A stretch of DNA of 54,204 bases from an uncultured Burkholderiales bacterium (GCA_903933115.1 CAIZIT010000065.1:1-54204); one strand, 5' to 3'. Counted from the first letter of the stretch, positions 24,202 to 36,606 are shown. A program made the numbers and translations. Notes: generated from the letters alone by a model not told the origin.

Positions 24202-25407
24202 TCAATCTTGAAGCAACTCGACCCAGCCATCCTCTAGCCAAGCCCCCAAGAGAGAGACCATGGCTTCAAACCTCAAAGGGGACTTTTGGCTCAATTTGGC
24301 CAAATCTCTCGGTAAGATGAACCGCTGATTGGACAGTTTCCTCAAGATATCGCCCTCCACGCCTGTGGCACCCAAGCTCTCTCCATTGATAAAGATGGTG
24401 GCATGGTCATAGAGCATTTGTGTTTTACTGCACACCGAGAGGGCTTGATGTGGGGACTCTTTGAACCAAGTGGTGAGAGCCAAAGCACCATCGAGCTCGG
24501 GCCCTTGATCAAACCAAACATGGTCCTTGGGCTCACTCAAATACTCCCCCAAAGAACGCATGAATTCCTCTTTGTTGGAGAGCAAATCCTTCATGTGTTT
24601 GAGGGCAAAGTTTTGTAAAGTTTCAGGCACCAAGCCAGGCTCCTGGGTTGCCTTTTGACGTGCGTCGCTGTAGAGCACATGATCGAGCGACTCATCCTCT
24701 CCCAAACGGTCCAAATACCGAACCATGACTTCCTTGACCAAGGTCAATGCATCAGGGGCTTTAAAACCAATCGAGTAGGTCATGCACTCCCCCACGGCCA
24801 CCCCTTCATGGGCATACTGAGGGGGCAAGTAGAGCATGTCTCCTGGCTCCAAGACATATTCCTCATCGTGGCTGAAGTGACTCAATATTTTGAGCGGCGC
24901 GTCCTTCACCCAGCGAGCCTCGTTGTGGGCTCCAATTCGCCAGCGTCTTTTGCCACTCGCTTGAAGGAGAAAGACATCGTAGCTGTCAAAGTGTGCGCCC
25001 ACGCCCCCTCCGTCCGAGGCATAGCTGATCATCAAGTCATCGAGTCTCGCTTGGGGAATGAAGTTCCAAAGGCTCAGCAAATGAGCCGCCATCGGGTGGT
25101 GCAAGTTCACCCCTTGGACCAAGAGGGTCCAGTCTTTGTCCTTCAAAAGTGGAAATTGTTTGGGCTTGAAGGGGCCCTTTTGCATGCTCCAAGTGACCTT
25201 GCTGCCCTTGCCTTTAAAGCGCTGGACCAACCTCGACTCGACATCGGGCGCCTTGGCCAAAGAAAATAATTCAGCACGGGAGATGGGTGGCTTAAAATGG
25301 GGAATGGCTTGGCGAATCAGCAAGGGCTTTTTTTGCCAATAGCGAGACATGAATTGCTGGGCAGAGATGCCACCTAAAAGCGTTTGCGGTTCGTTGATGG
25401 GCAGCAT
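24202..25407 (-). CDS. Cupin/JmjC 2-oxoglutarate oxygenase, ribosomal oxygenase RoxA (YcfD)-like
   Basis: 401 residues from the ATG at 25407, preceded by AGAGGAT as a Shine-Dalgarno; an upstream start at 25449 adds 14 residues. Iron-dependent 2-oxoglutarate oxygenase of the type that hydroxylates ribosomal protein L16 on an arginine in E. coli. The iron triad is visible: His139 and Asp141 in GAHFDSYD, His200 in PPQYAHEG. The C-terminal winged-helix part (LSNQRFILPRDLAKLSQKS) matches the family. It is divergent from the SlyD-like gene over a region with 11-bp tandem repeats. The L16 target is inferred from the family. Confidence 0.88.
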   Translation of the reverse strand: MLPINEPQTLLGGISAQQFMSRYWQKKPLLIRQAIPHFKPPISRAELFSLAKAPDVESRLVQRFKGKGSKVTWSMQKGPFKPKQFPLLKDKDWTLLVQGVNLHHPMAAHLLSLWNFIPQARLDDLMISYASDGGGVGAHFDSYDVFLLQASGKRRWRIGAHNEARWVKDAPLKILSHFSHDEEYVLEPGDMLYLPPQYAHEGVAVGECMTYSIGFKAPDALTLVKEVMVRYLDRLGEDESLDHVLYSDARQKATQEPGLVPETLQNFALKHMKDLLSNKEEFMRSLGEYLSEPKDHVWFDQGPELDGALALTTWFKESPHQALSVCSKTQMLYDHATIFINGESLGATGVEGDILRKLSNQRFILPRDLAKLSQKSPLRFEAMVSLLGAWLEDGWVELLQD

Positions 25408-25440
25408 TTTGATCCTCTTGACTGTTCTTGGGGGGTGCAC

Positions 25441-25484
25441 ATGGGACACCTATGGGACACCTATGGGGCACCGATGGAGCGCAG
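25441..25484. repeat. 11-bp tandem repeats between roxA-like and slyD-like genes
   Basis: atgggacacct (25441-25451), atgggacacct (25452-25462), atggggcaccg (25463-25473), then a degraded unit atggagcgcag (25474-25484). They lie 34 bases upstream of one start and about 94 bases upstream of the other. Confidence 0.85.
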
Positions 25485-25577
25485 GTGGTGCGTTGATGGA
25501 GCACCTTTGGCCTTCCTTATTTTCACATCCTTTGCGTGACAACGCCAAGGTCTAAAGTTAATTTTTATTTTTTTCTT

Positions 25578-26192
25578 ATGAACATCTCTCCTCCCTGTGT
25601 TGTTGAATTGACCTGGACCCTGTCCGACACCTTGAATGAGGTGCTGGATGTGTTGCAAGAGCCCGTGGAATTCTTCGTGGGGGGACACGACTTGCTTGCC
25701 AAAATTGAAGAAGCCCTGATGGGTCACGAAGTGGGGGATGAATTGGCCTTGCACTTGGAGCCTGAGGAGGCTTTTGGGGACTACGATGAGAACAAAGTAT
25801 TTCTAGAGCCCAGAGGACTTTTCCCCAAAGAAACCGAAGAAGGCATGACCTTTGACGGCAGCCATCTTCCCGAAGGTGTGAGCGCAGACGCACCCGAGGA
25901 CTTGATCTACACTGTGACGGACCTTTATCCAGAGCATGTGGTTTTGGACGGCAACCACCCTTTGGCTGGTATTGCTTTGCGCTTGAAACTCAAAATACAT
26001 GCGATTCGTGAGGCCTCAGAGGTCGAAGTCTCCCAGGGCTCAATGGGCATTGGGTTTTTTCAACCCTTGGCCGATTTGGCCGATTTGGGCGATTTGGTGG
26101 ACGATATCGATGAAGACGAGGAAGAGCAAAATGGGGACCTGGCGGGCAAACCCTTTACCTCGACATTGGGTAAAAAGCTCTTTTTGCATTGA
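25578..26192 (+). CDS. FKBP-type peptidyl-prolyl isomerase, SlyD-like
   Basis: 204 residues from the ATG at 25578 (MNISPPCVVELTWTLSDTLN); the frame is open further upstream but without family similarity. SlyD-type enzymes have a small FKBP domain with an inserted IF chaperone domain; here FFVGGHDLLAKIEEALMGHEVGDE and HLEPEEAFGDYDENKV are the FKBP landmarks, with the IF region at about 75-120 and the return HPLAGIALRLKLKIHAIREA. The C-terminal tail is acidic (DDIDEDEEEQNGD) and lacks the His/Cys-rich metal-binding tail of E. coli SlyD, so nickel handling is unlikely. It folds proteins in the cytoplasm. No Shine-Dalgarno sequence. Confidence 0.88.
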   Translation: MNISPPCVVELTWTLSDTLNEVLDVLQEPVEFFVGGHDLLAKIEEALMGHEVGDELALHLEPEEAFGDYDENKVFLEPRGLFPKETEEGMTFDGSHLPEGVSADAPEDLIYTVTDLYPEHVVLDGNHPLAGIALRLKLKIHAIREASEVEVSQGSMGIGFFQPLADLADLGDLVDDIDEDEEEQNGDLAGKPFTSTLGKKLFLH

Positions 26193-26230
26193 CCTTGTGG
26201 GGCCACATTGGTGCCCTCACCCTTGAGACA

Positions 26231-26680
26231 TCAAGACACGCCCGTCGAGCCGTATCCGCCCGCGCCCCTTTGGCTCACCTCGCCAAACTCTTGGACCACA
26301 TTGAACTGCGCTTGCACGACGGGCACGATGACCAATTGTGCCAGTCTCTCCATGGGGTTGAGCACAAAAGGCACCGTGCTTCGGTTCCAGGCACTGACCA
26401 TCAAGGGCCCTTGGTAATCGCTGTCGATCAAGCCCACCAAATTGCCAAGAACAATCCCGTGCTTGTGCCCTAGACCCGATCGAGGCAAGATCAGTGCAGC
26501 AAAGTGAGGATCGTTCAAATGAATCGCCATGCCTGTTGCGACCAATTGCCACTCGTTGGGACCAATGGTGAGGGGCTCATCCAGGCAAGCCCTCAAATCG
26601 AGTCCCGCGCTCCCTGGCGTTGCATATTGGGGCATGTGCTCACGAATTCTTTCATCCAAAATCTTGACATCCAGCTTCAT
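26231..26680 (-). CDS. dut: Deoxyuridine 5'-triphosphate nucleotidohydrolase
   Basis: 149 residues. Trimeric dUTPase: hydrolyses dUTP to dUMP and pyrophosphate, keeping uracil out of DNA and feeding dTMP synthesis. All five motifs are present: [34 protein letters not shown] (catalytic Asp in IDSDY), RLAQLVIVP and [10 protein letters not shown] at the C-terminal arm. The ATG at 26680 overlaps the coaBC stop by one base (TGATG), indicating coupled translation; a GTG one codon upstream is also possible. The coaBC-dut order is common in proteobacteria. Confidence 0.97.
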   Translation of the reverse strand: MKLDVKILDERIREHMPQYATPGSAGLDLRACLDEPLTIGPNEWQLVATGMAIHLNDPHFAALILPRSGLGHKHGIVLGNLVGLIDSDYQGPLMVSAWNRSTVPFVLNPMERLAQLVIVPVVQAQFNVVQEFGEVSQRGAGGYGSTGVS

Positions 26681-27915
26681 CACGACTTCTTTCCTTCCAA
26701 AAAACGCTCCAACCGTTGGGCGACATCGGTGATCAAGAGAGCTGCCAGCTTTTCCTTGCTGTTTCTCTCCAAGGTTTTGACCCCATGCTCATCAATGAGC
26801 AGCAGCTCGTTGTCATCTCGCCCAAAGGTCAAGGGCCCCAAATTGCCCACCATCAAGGGGACCCCTTTGCGGATGCGCTTTTCAGAGGCGTGCTGGAGCA
26901 AGTCATGGCTCTCGGCTGCAAAGCCAACGCAAAACAGCGCTCCCCTTCTCGCGCGGTCCCCGTGGGCCACCGCGCTCAAAATATCAGGATTTTCTTCAAA
27001 CTCGAGATGGGGGGGCTTCCTGTCCTCGCCCTTCTTCAGCTTGGCGGTCGAGTAATTCTTCACTCTCCAATCGGCCACAGCAGCGGTGGCGATGAACACA
27101 TCGGCTTGTTCGACTTCCAGCAAGACTTGGTCGTGCATTTCTTGAGCCGTTTGCACAGGGATCAGTCGAACACCTCTTGGGGGACTCAAATGGACTGGGC
27201 CACTGATGAGCGTGACTTGAGCACCTGCGGCTTTGGCGGCTTGAGCCAGTGAGAAACCCATTTTCCCACTGGAGAGATTGGTCAAACCACGAACGGGATC
27301 GATGGGCTCAAAGGTGGGCCCCGCATTGATCAAGACACGGCGGCTCTTGAGCACTTGAGGCTCAAAGAAATCGCAAAGTTCGCTGAAAATATCCAAGGGC
27401 TCGAGCATTCGACCATCCCCTGTTTCGCCACAGGCTTGATCGCCCTGGGCCACACCGAGCACCACGGCGCCGTCCTCTTTGAGCTGTTGGACATTTCTTT
27501 GGGTCGCCGGGTGGGACCACATCTCTCGATTCATGGCCGGGGCCAACAAGAGGGGCGTGCTCTCCAAGGGGCGCGCCAAACACATGAGGCTCAGCAAATC
27601 ATCCGCCCGCCCGTGAATCAACTTGGCCATGAAGTCCGCACTGGCGGGCGCAATCAAAATGGCACTGGCTTGTCGGGTCAAGTTGATGTGTGCCATATTG
27701 TTGAATTGGCGATCATCCCACTGAGACACAAACACCTCTCGGCCCGAGAGGGCTTGCATGGTGACAGGGGTGATGAATTGGGTGGCCGCCTCAGACATCA
27801 CCACTTGGACGCTTGCGCCCGATTTGGTGAGCAAGCGGCACAATTCGGCAGCCTTATAACAGGCAATCCCTCCACTTAAACCCAGAACAATGTGTTTTTG
27901 AGACAAATCTTTCAT
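26680..27915 (-). CDS. coaBC: Bifunctional phosphopantothenoylcysteine decarboxylase / phosphopantothenate-cysteine ligase
   Basis: 411 residues, two steps of coenzyme A synthesis on one chain. The N-terminal flavin-dependent CoaC domain (about 1-190) has [13 protein letters not shown], the catalytic His in [17 protein letters not shown] and the substrate-clamp Cys in [10 protein letters not shown]. The C-terminal CoaB domain has [37 protein letters not shown] and KLKK. It is divergent from pyrG, with 68 bases between the starts, and is followed by the overlapping dut. Confidence 0.97.
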   Translation of the reverse strand: MKDLSQKHIVLGLSGGIACYKAAELCRLLTKSGASVQVVMSEAATQFITPVTMQALSGREVFVSQWDDRQFNNMAHINLTRQASAILIAPASADFMAKLIHGRADDLLSLMCLARPLESTPLLLAPAMNREMWSHPATQRNVQQLKEDGAVVLGVAQGDQACGETGDGRMLEPLDIFSELCDFFEPQVLKSRRVLINAGPTFEPIDPVRGLTNLSSGKMGFSLAQAAKAAGAQVTLISGPVHLSPPRGVRLIPVQTAQEMHDQVLLEVEQADVFIATAAVADWRVKNYSTAKLKKGEDRKPPHLEFEENPDILSAVAHGDRARRGALFCVGFAAESHDLLQHASEKRIRKGVPLMVGNLGPLTFGRDDNELLLIDEHGVKTLERNSKEKLAALLITDVAQRLERFLEGKKS

Positions 27916-27917
27916 AA

Positions 27918-29630
<1,713 letters not shown>

Positions 29631-29721
29631 AGTGAATGCGTTTTTTTTGAACAGGTGCACCGATCCCAAAAAACGCCCCACTTTTTGCATCCATTTGGCC
29701 CCCTAATTTGAGACCTCCCCC

Positions 29722-30582
29722 ATGATGAAACTTTGTGGCTTTGATGTTGGACTTGAGCAGCCCTTTTTCTTGATTGCTGGCCCCTGTGTGGTGGAGTCCG
29801 AGCAACTTCAAATGGACACGGCGGGAACTTTGAAGGAGATTTGTCAAAGCCTTGGCATCCCCTTCATCTTCAAATCGAGCTACGACAAAGCCAACCGCTC
29901 CTCAGGCGTGAGTTTCAGGGGCCCAGGTATGGACAAAGGCTTGGAGATCCTGGGCAAAGTCAAAAAAACGCTCTCTGTGCCCATCCTCACGGATGTTCAC
30001 AACGAGCAAGACATTGCTCAAGTGGCCCAAGTGGTCGATGTCCTTCAAACCCCTGCATTTCTTTGTCGTCAAACAGACTTCATTCACGCTGTCGCTCAAT
30101 GCGGCAAGCCTGTCAACATCAAAAAGGGACAGTTCTTGGCACCCCATGACATGAAAAACGTGATCGACAAGGCCCGAACTGCTGCTCAGGCGGCAGGACT
30201 GTCCACCGATCGCTTCATGGCCTGTGAGCGTGGTGCCTCCTTTGGCTACAACAATTTGGTGAGCGACATGCGCTCATTGGCCATCATGCGAGAGTGCAAT
30301 GTGCCGATTGTTTTTGATGCCACACACTCGGTTCAACTGCCCGGTGGCCAAGGGACAAGCTCAGGTGGTCAACGCGAGATGGTGCCCGTTTTGGCCCGAG
30401 CTGCGGTGGCCGTGGGCATCAGTGGTCTTTTCATGGAAACGCACCCCAATCCCCGTGAAGCATTGAGCGATGGCCCCAATGCGGTGCCGCTCAAACACAT
30501 GAAGGCTTTGCTGGAAACGTTGGTAGAACTTGACCGGGTCACCAAAAGGCAAGCCTTTTTAGAAAACGATTTCCAGGCCTAA
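29722..30582 (+). CDS. kdsA: 3-deoxy-8-phosphooctulonate synthase (KDO-8-P synthase)
   Basis: 286 residues. Condenses phosphoenolpyruvate with arabinose 5-phosphate to give KDO-8-phosphate for lipopolysaccharide inner core, which marks the organism as Gram-negative with LPS. Motifs: [67 protein letters not shown] and the C-terminal [16 protein letters not shown]. The Cys/Asn distinction at the metal site is seen in GPCVVE and in METHP; which metal class applies cannot be decided by eye. It lies 91 bases after pyrG and 99 bases before eno. Confidence 0.97.
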   Translation: MMKLCGFDVGLEQPFFLIAGPCVVESEQLQMDTAGTLKEICQSLGIPFIFKSSYDKANRSSGVSFRGPGMDKGLEILGKVKKTLSVPILTDVHNEQDIAQVAQVVDVLQTPAFLCRQTDFIHAVAQCGKPVNIKKGQFLAPHDMKNVIDKARTAAQAAGLSTDRFMACERGASFGYNNLVSDMRSLAIMRECNVPIVFDATHSVQLPGGQGTSSGGQREMVPVLARAAVAVGISGLFMETHPNPREALSDGPNAVPLKHMKALLETLVELDRVTKRQAFLENDFQA

Positions 30583-30669
30583 GTATGCAAGTCTCAAGAC
30601 CCCGCTTGCTTTGAGCAGCTGGGAAAAATGAAACACATTTGTTTTTTTTATTCTTTGTTTTTTAAGTGA

Positions 30670-31971
<1,302 letters not shown>

Positions 31972-32024
31972 ACTGACTATAAGATTGCGAAGTATCTAAC
32001 TCCCGCACGCCCTCGTCCATCGCC

Positions 32025-32300
32025 ATGACACAGCGCTCCATCACTTGGATTTTGTTGTTCTTGCTTGTTATCTTGCAAGGACAGCTGTGGATTGGCCGTG
32101 GGAGCGTGCCTGAGGTGATGCAACTGCAGCAGCAACTCACTCAGCAACTCGAACAAAACCGCCAAGCTCAAATCACCAACCAACGCTTCAATGCCGAGCT
32201 GCTCGATTTGAAGGTGGGTCTGGAGATGGTTGAAGAGCGTGCAAGGCGTGAAATTGGCATGGTGAAGGCCAACGAGATCTTTGTGCAACTGGGTCGCTGA
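32025..32300 (+). CDS. ftsB: Cell division protein FtsB
   Basis: 91 residues: a short cytoplasmic N-terminus, one transmembrane helix (ITWILLFLLVILQGQLWIG, about 6-24), and a periplasmic coiled coil with Leu/Gln heptads (VPEVMQLQQQLTQQLEQN), then RREIGMVKANEIFVQL, the usual FtsB ending. FtsB forms the FtsQLB complex that controls septal peptidoglycan synthesis. Its position right after eno is conserved in beta- and gammaproteobacteria. A possible promoter (ttgcgc 31957, tataag 31978) has too short a spacer to be convincing. Confidence 0.92.
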   Translation: MTQRSITWILLFLLVILQGQLWIGRGSVPEVMQLQQQLTQQLEQNRQAQITNQRFNAELLDLKVGLEMVEERARREIGMVKANEIFVQLGR

Positions 32301-32457
32301 GTGCTGGGCCACGTTGCCAGACAGAAGAATTGTTAGGTTTCTTCATGGGTAGAGACGGTTTTGAACAGACCAACCCCTAAGAAGAACTTTAGCGCTTCTT
32401 TTGTACAAAGGGAACGTCCCTTGCCCATTCTCCCGTTACTTTTTTACCCTCCTCCTG

Positions 32458-33042
32458 ATGGCCTTTGCCAAAGTCTACCAACTCAATTTACTGGGTGTTG
32501 ACCATGATTTTCACATGGACTTCAGTAGCGCCTATGGCCAGGACTTGCCCAGCATCACCCTTTTTGAGGCCTGCGACTTGAATTTGCAGGATTTGTGCAT
32601 GGTTGAGGGGCGTGATGAAGGTGCTCAAAAAGAGGGGGTGCAAATAGGCGTAGGCGTAGGCGTAGGCGTAGGCATGGGCCTTCGGTGCCGCTCGCATCCC
32701 AAAGGATATGCGCAGTTAGAGGCAGCCGTTCAAGAGCAAGAGCACGTGGCTCTTCACCTCTTGATTTGCAACACCGCCAAGAGCCCTCAAACGAGCAACA
32801 CGCTTGAGTGGCGAGCCCATTTGAGCCAAGAGCTCAAGACACCCTTTGAGGTCGTCTACGGTGAGGGGGCGGAGTTGATCGAGCGCATCCTCTACGCTTG
32901 GCGGGGGGCGTTGACCCACTGGGGACTGGAAGTGGGTGATTCAACAAGTAGGCCCATGAAGGCTCTGCGGTACAACGCCTTTTGTGAAAAGTGCAGCGAC
33001 CCCTTGTGCGAGAGTCGCTTGTTTGGCTTAAAGCACCTCTAA
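32458..33042 (+). CDS. Unrecognised protein with an internal Gly-Val hexanucleotide repeat
   Basis: 194 residues from the ATG at 32458; TTG at 32401 is the only earlier start. I do not recognise the family. It begins MAFAKVYQLNLLGVDHDFH. A block of Gly-Val dipeptides (near residue 62-72) is written by a perfect 6-bp DNA repeat. The rest has normal amino-acid composition and the gene shares the codon style of its neighbours, which argues that it is real. Near the C-terminus is a possible zinc site, CEKCSDPLCESRLF (CxxC, then Cys five residues on). There is no signal peptide or membrane helix. The bases before the ATG (cctcctcctg) resemble anti-Shine-Dalgarno sequence rather than a binding site, so the start is uncertain. 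Confidence 0.55.
   Translation: MAFAKVYQLNLLGVDHDFHMDFSSAYGQDLPSITLFEACDLNLQDLCMVEGRDEGAQKEGVQIGVGVGVGVGMGLRCRSHPKGYAQLEAAVQEQEHVALHLLICNTAKSPQTSNTLEWRAHLSQELKTPFEVVYGEGAELIERILYAWRGALTHWGLEVGDSTSRPMKALRYNAFCEKCSDPLCESRLFGLKHL
32645..32674 (+). repeat. Hexanucleotide repeat (taggcg) x5 inside a gene
   Basis: taggcg occurs four times from 32645, then taggca. Being a multiple of three, changes in copy number add or remove Gly-Val pairs without shifting the frame. Confidence 0.9.
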
Positions 33043-33322
33043 GCCATTGACGAAAACGCCACCCTCATTCACTGATGCATCAGGTTCACCAAGCTGGAGA
33101 CCTCAAGCCTAGTGGCTCAAAGGATGCGCATCGACTGGCTTAAGATTTGAATGATTTTGTCTTCCCTGCCTTGCTCCCCACGAATAAATGAACCAGTCAT
33201 GATCAATAAACCCATTCAAGACATGGGCATTGTGAGCTGATAAAAATTTTCACTGGGGCATCCTTATTATTGGACAAAAGTGAACATCCACAAGATATGA
33301 AACCTCTCTCCTTCCTCTAAAC
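33043..33322. other. 280-base gap before terC
   Basis: I see no gene or RNA here. It contains AT-rich DNA at 33240-33270 that may hold the terC promoter. I looked for a yybP-ykoY manganese riboswitch, which often precedes terC-type genes, and did not find its conserved core. Confidence 0.6.
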
Positions 33323-34033
33323 ATGGACCTCCTCACCTCACCACAAGCATGGATTGCTTTTGCCACCCTCACGGCTTTGGAACTCGTGCTGGGTATAGAC
33401 AACGTCATCTTCATCTCCATTCTTGTCGACAAACTCCCCCTCCAACAGCGTGAATTGGCTCGGCGGGTGGGTCTATTGATGGCGATGCTGATGCGTGTGG
33501 GCTTATTGATGGTTTTGTCTTGGATCGTAGGTCTTGTGGAGCCTTTGTTCACGGTCCTCGGGCATGAGGTCTCTGGCAGAGATGCAATTTTAATTGGAGG
33601 CGGGATGTTTTTAATCTGGAAAAGCACGACCGAGATCCATCACACATTTGAGGCACAGGAAGATGGCCATCCAAACCAGGGCAAGAACACACTTTTATCG
33701 GTGATCCTTCAAATCATGGTGATTGACGCTGTTTTTTCACTGGACTCCATCATCACGGCAGTGGGCATGGTGGACCAAGTGGAGGTCATGATCGCTGCTG
33801 TGGTGTGCTCTGTGACACTGATGATGGTGTTTGCTCGCGCCATTGGGGAATTTGTGTCCGAACACCCCACCATCAAAATGCTTGCACTCAGCTTTTTGGT
33901 GGTGGTTGGTGTGGTGTTGGTTGCAGAAGGGTTTGAGCACCACATCCCCAAAGGCTATATCTATTTTGCAATGGCCTTTTCAGTTTGCGTTGAAATGCTC
34001 AACATCCGCTTACGTAAGAAGTCTGCGGCCTGA
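33323..34033 (+). CDS. TerC family integral membrane protein
   Basis: 236 residues with about seven transmembrane helices. Conserved TerC segments with membrane-embedded acids are present: ALELVLGIDNVIFISI (helix 1) and QIMVIDAVFSLDSIITAVGM (middle), and AMAFSVCVEMLNI at the end. Members export Mn(II) and support metal loading of exported proteins in several bacteria; tellurite resistance is the historical name. This short form lacks extra domains (no CBS or CorC part). It sits alone between a 280-base gap and the convergent hslO. The bases before the ATG are pyrimidine-rich with no Shine-Dalgarno sequence. Manganese export is the likely role by family. Confidence 0.88.
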   Translation: MDLLTSPQAWIAFATLTALELVLGIDNVIFISILVDKLPLQQRELARRVGLLMAMLMRVGLLMVLSWIVGLVEPLFTVLGHEVSGRDAILIGGGMFLIWKSTTEIHHTFEAQEDGHPNQGKNTLLSVILQIMVIDAVFSLDSIITAVGMVDQVEVMIAAVVCSVTLMMVFARAIGEFVSEHPTIKMLALSFLVVVGVVLVAEGFEHHIPKGYIYFAMAFSVCVEMLNIRLRKKSAA

Positions 34034-34082
34034 GGGCTTTCGTTCAAGCCCAGACCAAAGATCCAGCCCTCAAAGCTTAAGA

Positions 34083-35075
34083 TCAGTGCAATTGATCTGA
34101 TCCGGGCGCCTTGGGACTGGCGACGACAGGCATGAAGATTTGCGCTGCATCGACCGCATCGAATCGGTACTGGCGTCCACAAAAGTCACACCCCACCTCA
34201 ATGTCTTCCCTTTCTTGAAGGATGCTGTCTGCCTCCTCTTGGCCCAAGCCTTGAATCATTCTTGAGACCCGCTCACGCGAGCAAGTACAAACAAACCGTG
34301 GCGCTGTTGACCCCTTCAAAGGCTCAAACCTCATCAAAGGCTCCTCCCAAAAGAGGCGGTGAAGGATGGCTTGGGGCTCCAGCGTCAAGAGCTCCTCAGC
34401 ACTCAAGGTGCTCGCGAGCATGGCAATTCGGTTGTAGTCTTCGTTGCGACCAATTTCATCCTCATCTTGCCTCGTGCCTTGAGCGGAGAGGTTGCCTGCA
34501 CCTTGAACCGGTAGGCGTTGGATGAGCAAACCCGCAGCGACATCACCGTTGGAGGCCAAAATCAACTTGGTGTCGAGTTGTTCGCTTTGGAGCATGTAGT
34601 GCTCGAGCACCTCGCTCAAAGATTCAATGGGGTGCTTGAAATCATCAAACAAGGGCACCACCCCTTGGTAGGGTTGCTGGCCTGGAAAGCGATCTTTGGG
34701 GTCCAGGGTGATGGCGCATTTGCCCTGGTTGTTGACGTTGACCATTTGGGACAAGTTGCTGCCAGGCACGACCTCACCAATTGTTTTAGCGGTCGCTCTG
34801 AAACTCAAATCCGCTTGCACCTCCACCACGGCCAACTTCAAGGGTCCAGAGCCAAAGATTTGCAAAACCAAGGCGCCATTGAATTTGATGTTGGAGTGCA
34901 TGAGCACCGCAGCAGCCGCCATTTGTCCCAAAAGTCCCGATACTTCAGCGGGGTAGGCACCCGTTTCAGAATTGGCTTCGCGCCGGTGAAGGATCTCTTG
35001 CCAAGAGTCGGTCAATCGGACCAGGGAGCCGCGCACAGGCAGGCCTTCGAAAATAAATTTATGCAGTTCAGACAT
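34083..35075 (-). CDS. hslO: 33 kDa redox-regulated chaperonin Hsp33
   Basis: 330 residues, slightly longer than E. coli Hsp33 (about 290). A holdase switched on by oxidation together with unfolding. The four zinc-binding cysteines are in CTCSRE and GCDFCGR in the C-terminal part, spaced as in the family (CxC and CxxC). N-terminal domain landmarks: RGSLVRLTDSWQEI, EVSGLLGQMAAAAVLM and NNQGKCAITLD. The C-terminal stretch DAVDAAQIFMPVVAS is an extension. It stands upstream of nothing obvious in its strand; the gamma carbonic anhydrase gene precedes it by 49 bases and may be co-transcribed. Confidence 0.93.
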   Translation of the reverse strand: MSELHKFIFEGLPVRGSLVRLTDSWQEILHRREANSETGAYPAEVSGLLGQMAAAAVLMHSNIKFNGALVLQIFGSGPLKLAVVEVQADLSFRATAKTIGEVVPGSNLSQMVNVNNQGKCAITLDPKDRFPGQQPYQGVVPLFDDFKHPIESLSEVLEHYMLQSEQLDTKLILASNGDVAAGLLIQRLPVQGAGNLSAQGTRQDEDEIGRNEDYNRIAMLASTLSAEELLTLEPQAILHRLFWEEPLMRFEPLKGSTAPRFVCTCSRERVSRMIQGLGQEEADSILQEREDIEVGCDFCGRQYRFDAVDAAQIFMPVVASPKAPGSDQLH

Positions 35076-35124
35076 CTTAGATGATCAAATGAATAAGATC
35101 GCGACCCCTGCCCCCAGAGGATGC

Positions 35125-35646
35125 TCAAAGGGGCTTGAGTTGCGAAGAAAACCTCTTTGCATTATCGATGTAATTCAATGCACTTTGCTTCAAGCCCTCA
35201 ATTTGTTCGGGCGTTAGCGTTTTAACCACTTTGGCGGGCGAACCTAAAATCATGGACCCTTCTGGGAATTCCTTGCCCTCGGTCACCAAAGCGCCGGCAC
35301 CCACCAAGCAATGGGGGCCTATTTTGGCGCCATTCAAGACCACCGCCCCCATGCCAATCAAACTGCCTGAGCCGATGGTGCAACCGTGCAAAATGACGCG
35401 GTGACCCACGGTCACATGGGAGCCAATGTGCAAGGGGGAGCCTTTGTCGCTGTGGAGCACACTGCCGTCTTGCACATTGGTGCCTCTCTCAATGACGATG
35501 GTCTCGTTGTCCCCCCTGATCACGCAATTGAACCAAACGCTCACATCCTCATGCAATTGCACGCGTCCCATGACGTCTGCACTGTCTGCCACCCATGCCC
35601 CTTTTGCGACTTGGGGCTGATCGTCGCCCAATTGATAACAGCTCAT
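35125..35646 (-). CDS. Gamma carbonic anhydrase family protein (YrdA/PaaY-like)
   Basis: 173 residues, a left-handed beta-helix of hexapeptide repeats. Trimer zinc-ligand histidines are visible in VLHSDKGSPLHIGSHVTVGHRV and ILHGCTIGSG. The usual GAVVLNGAKIG and SPAKVVKTL endings are present. Members are variously carbonic anhydrases, thioesterase-like (PaaY) or of unknown activity; no more can be said. An AGGAG seven bases before the ATG is one of the few clear Shine-Dalgarno sequences in the window. It is divergent from the DUF455 gene with 41 bases between the starts. Confidence 0.87.
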   Translation of the reverse strand: MSCYQLGDDQPQVAKGAWVADSADVMGRVQLHEDVSVWFNCVIRGDNETIVIERGTNVQDGSVLHSDKGSPLHIGSHVTVGHRVILHGCTIGSGSLIGMGAVVLNGAKIGPHCLVGAGALVTEGKEFPEGSMILGSPAKVVKTLTPEQIEGLKQSALNYIDNAKRFSSQLKPL

Positions 35647-35687
35647 TTGTCAACTCCTATGACTGCACTAGAGGATCACATCTTACA

Positions 35688-36509
35688 ATGTCTTTGATCA
35701 TGGAACTTAGAACTCAACTCGCTCACATCTTCACCCTCACCGATCCGGCCCAAAAAGTCTCGGCGCTCAAAGCCCTTTGGGCGCTCAAGCAGGCGTGGGC
35801 GATAGAAGAGGAAATGAGCTTGTCCGAGCACCCCATGGGCAGACCCCTTCAACCCGTCTTGAAGCCCCCCAAAGAGGTGCCCTCGAGGAAACCCTCCAGC
35901 CCTGAGGGCTTGGCCGCCTTGATCCATTCGGTCTGCCACATCGAATTCAACGCCATCAATTTGGCCTTGGATGCGGGCTGGCGCTTCAGCGGCATGCCCA
36001 AGCGCTACTACCTCGACTGGGCGCGCGTGGCCTACGAGGAGTCCCTTCACTTTGAGCTGCTGTCGACCCTTTTGAAAGAGATGGGCTACGCGTATGGCGA
36101 CTTTGATGCGCATGAGGGCCTGTGGCTCATGTGCGAGAGAACCCAGGACGATCTCTTGGCCCGAATGGCCCTGGTGCCCCGAACACTTGAGGCGAGGGGG
36201 CTCGATGCAACGCCTTTGATTCAAGAAAAACTTCGCCTCCTGAGAGGCCCCCTGGAGCCCCATGCCCAGCGTGCCTTGGAGATTTTGGACATCATCTTGA
36301 GAGATGAGATCACACACGTTCAAGTGGGCAACCATTGGTATTTATGGCTGTGTGCAAGGGAGAAGTTGAACCCTCAAAAGAGCTACAGAGAACTCACGTT
36401 GAAGCACCGCGCACCAAAAATCAGACCCCCCTTTAACGAAGAGGCCAGGCGTTTGGCTGGCTTTGATGATGAAGACTTGAGGGCTTTGAGGGAGATGGGC
36501 CAGGTTTAA
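35688..36509 (+). CDS. DUF455 ferritin-like protein
   Basis: 273 residues from the ATG at 35688; a second ATG at 35700 is possible, and the frame upstream to 35595 overlaps the divergent gene. It belongs to the DUF455 family of ferritin-like four-helix proteins. Probable diiron ligands: HIEFNAINLALD, EESLHFELL (ExxxHxE) and RDEITHVQVGNHWY (ExxH). No activity is established for the family; a diiron oxygenase or hydroxylase-like role is inferred from the fold only. It is a soluble protein with no signal peptide. Confidence 0.85.
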   Translation: MSLIMELRTQLAHIFTLTDPAQKVSALKALWALKQAWAIEEEMSLSEHPMGRPLQPVLKPPKEVPSRKPSSPEGLAALIHSVCHIEFNAINLALDAGWRFSGMPKRYYLDWARVAYEESLHFELLSTLLKEMGYAYGDFDAHEGLWLMCERTQDDLLARMALVPRTLEARGLDATPLIQEKLRLLRGPLEPHAQRALEILDIILRDEITHVQVGNHWYLWLCAREKLNPQKSYRELTLKHRAPKIRPPFNEEARRLAGFDDEDLRALREMGQV

Positions 36510-36606
36510 AGAGGGCCACTTGCATTGGCCTTGAAGCGCCCTGGGTAAGAAACACCTGCACCCAACACCCCAACCCAGCACTTGACCATCCATCGGCCCT
36601 TGGAGC

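Noticed and set aside
33043-33322. Manganese (yybP-ykoY) riboswitch before terC
   Set aside because: The conserved core of that riboswitch could not be found in the gap.
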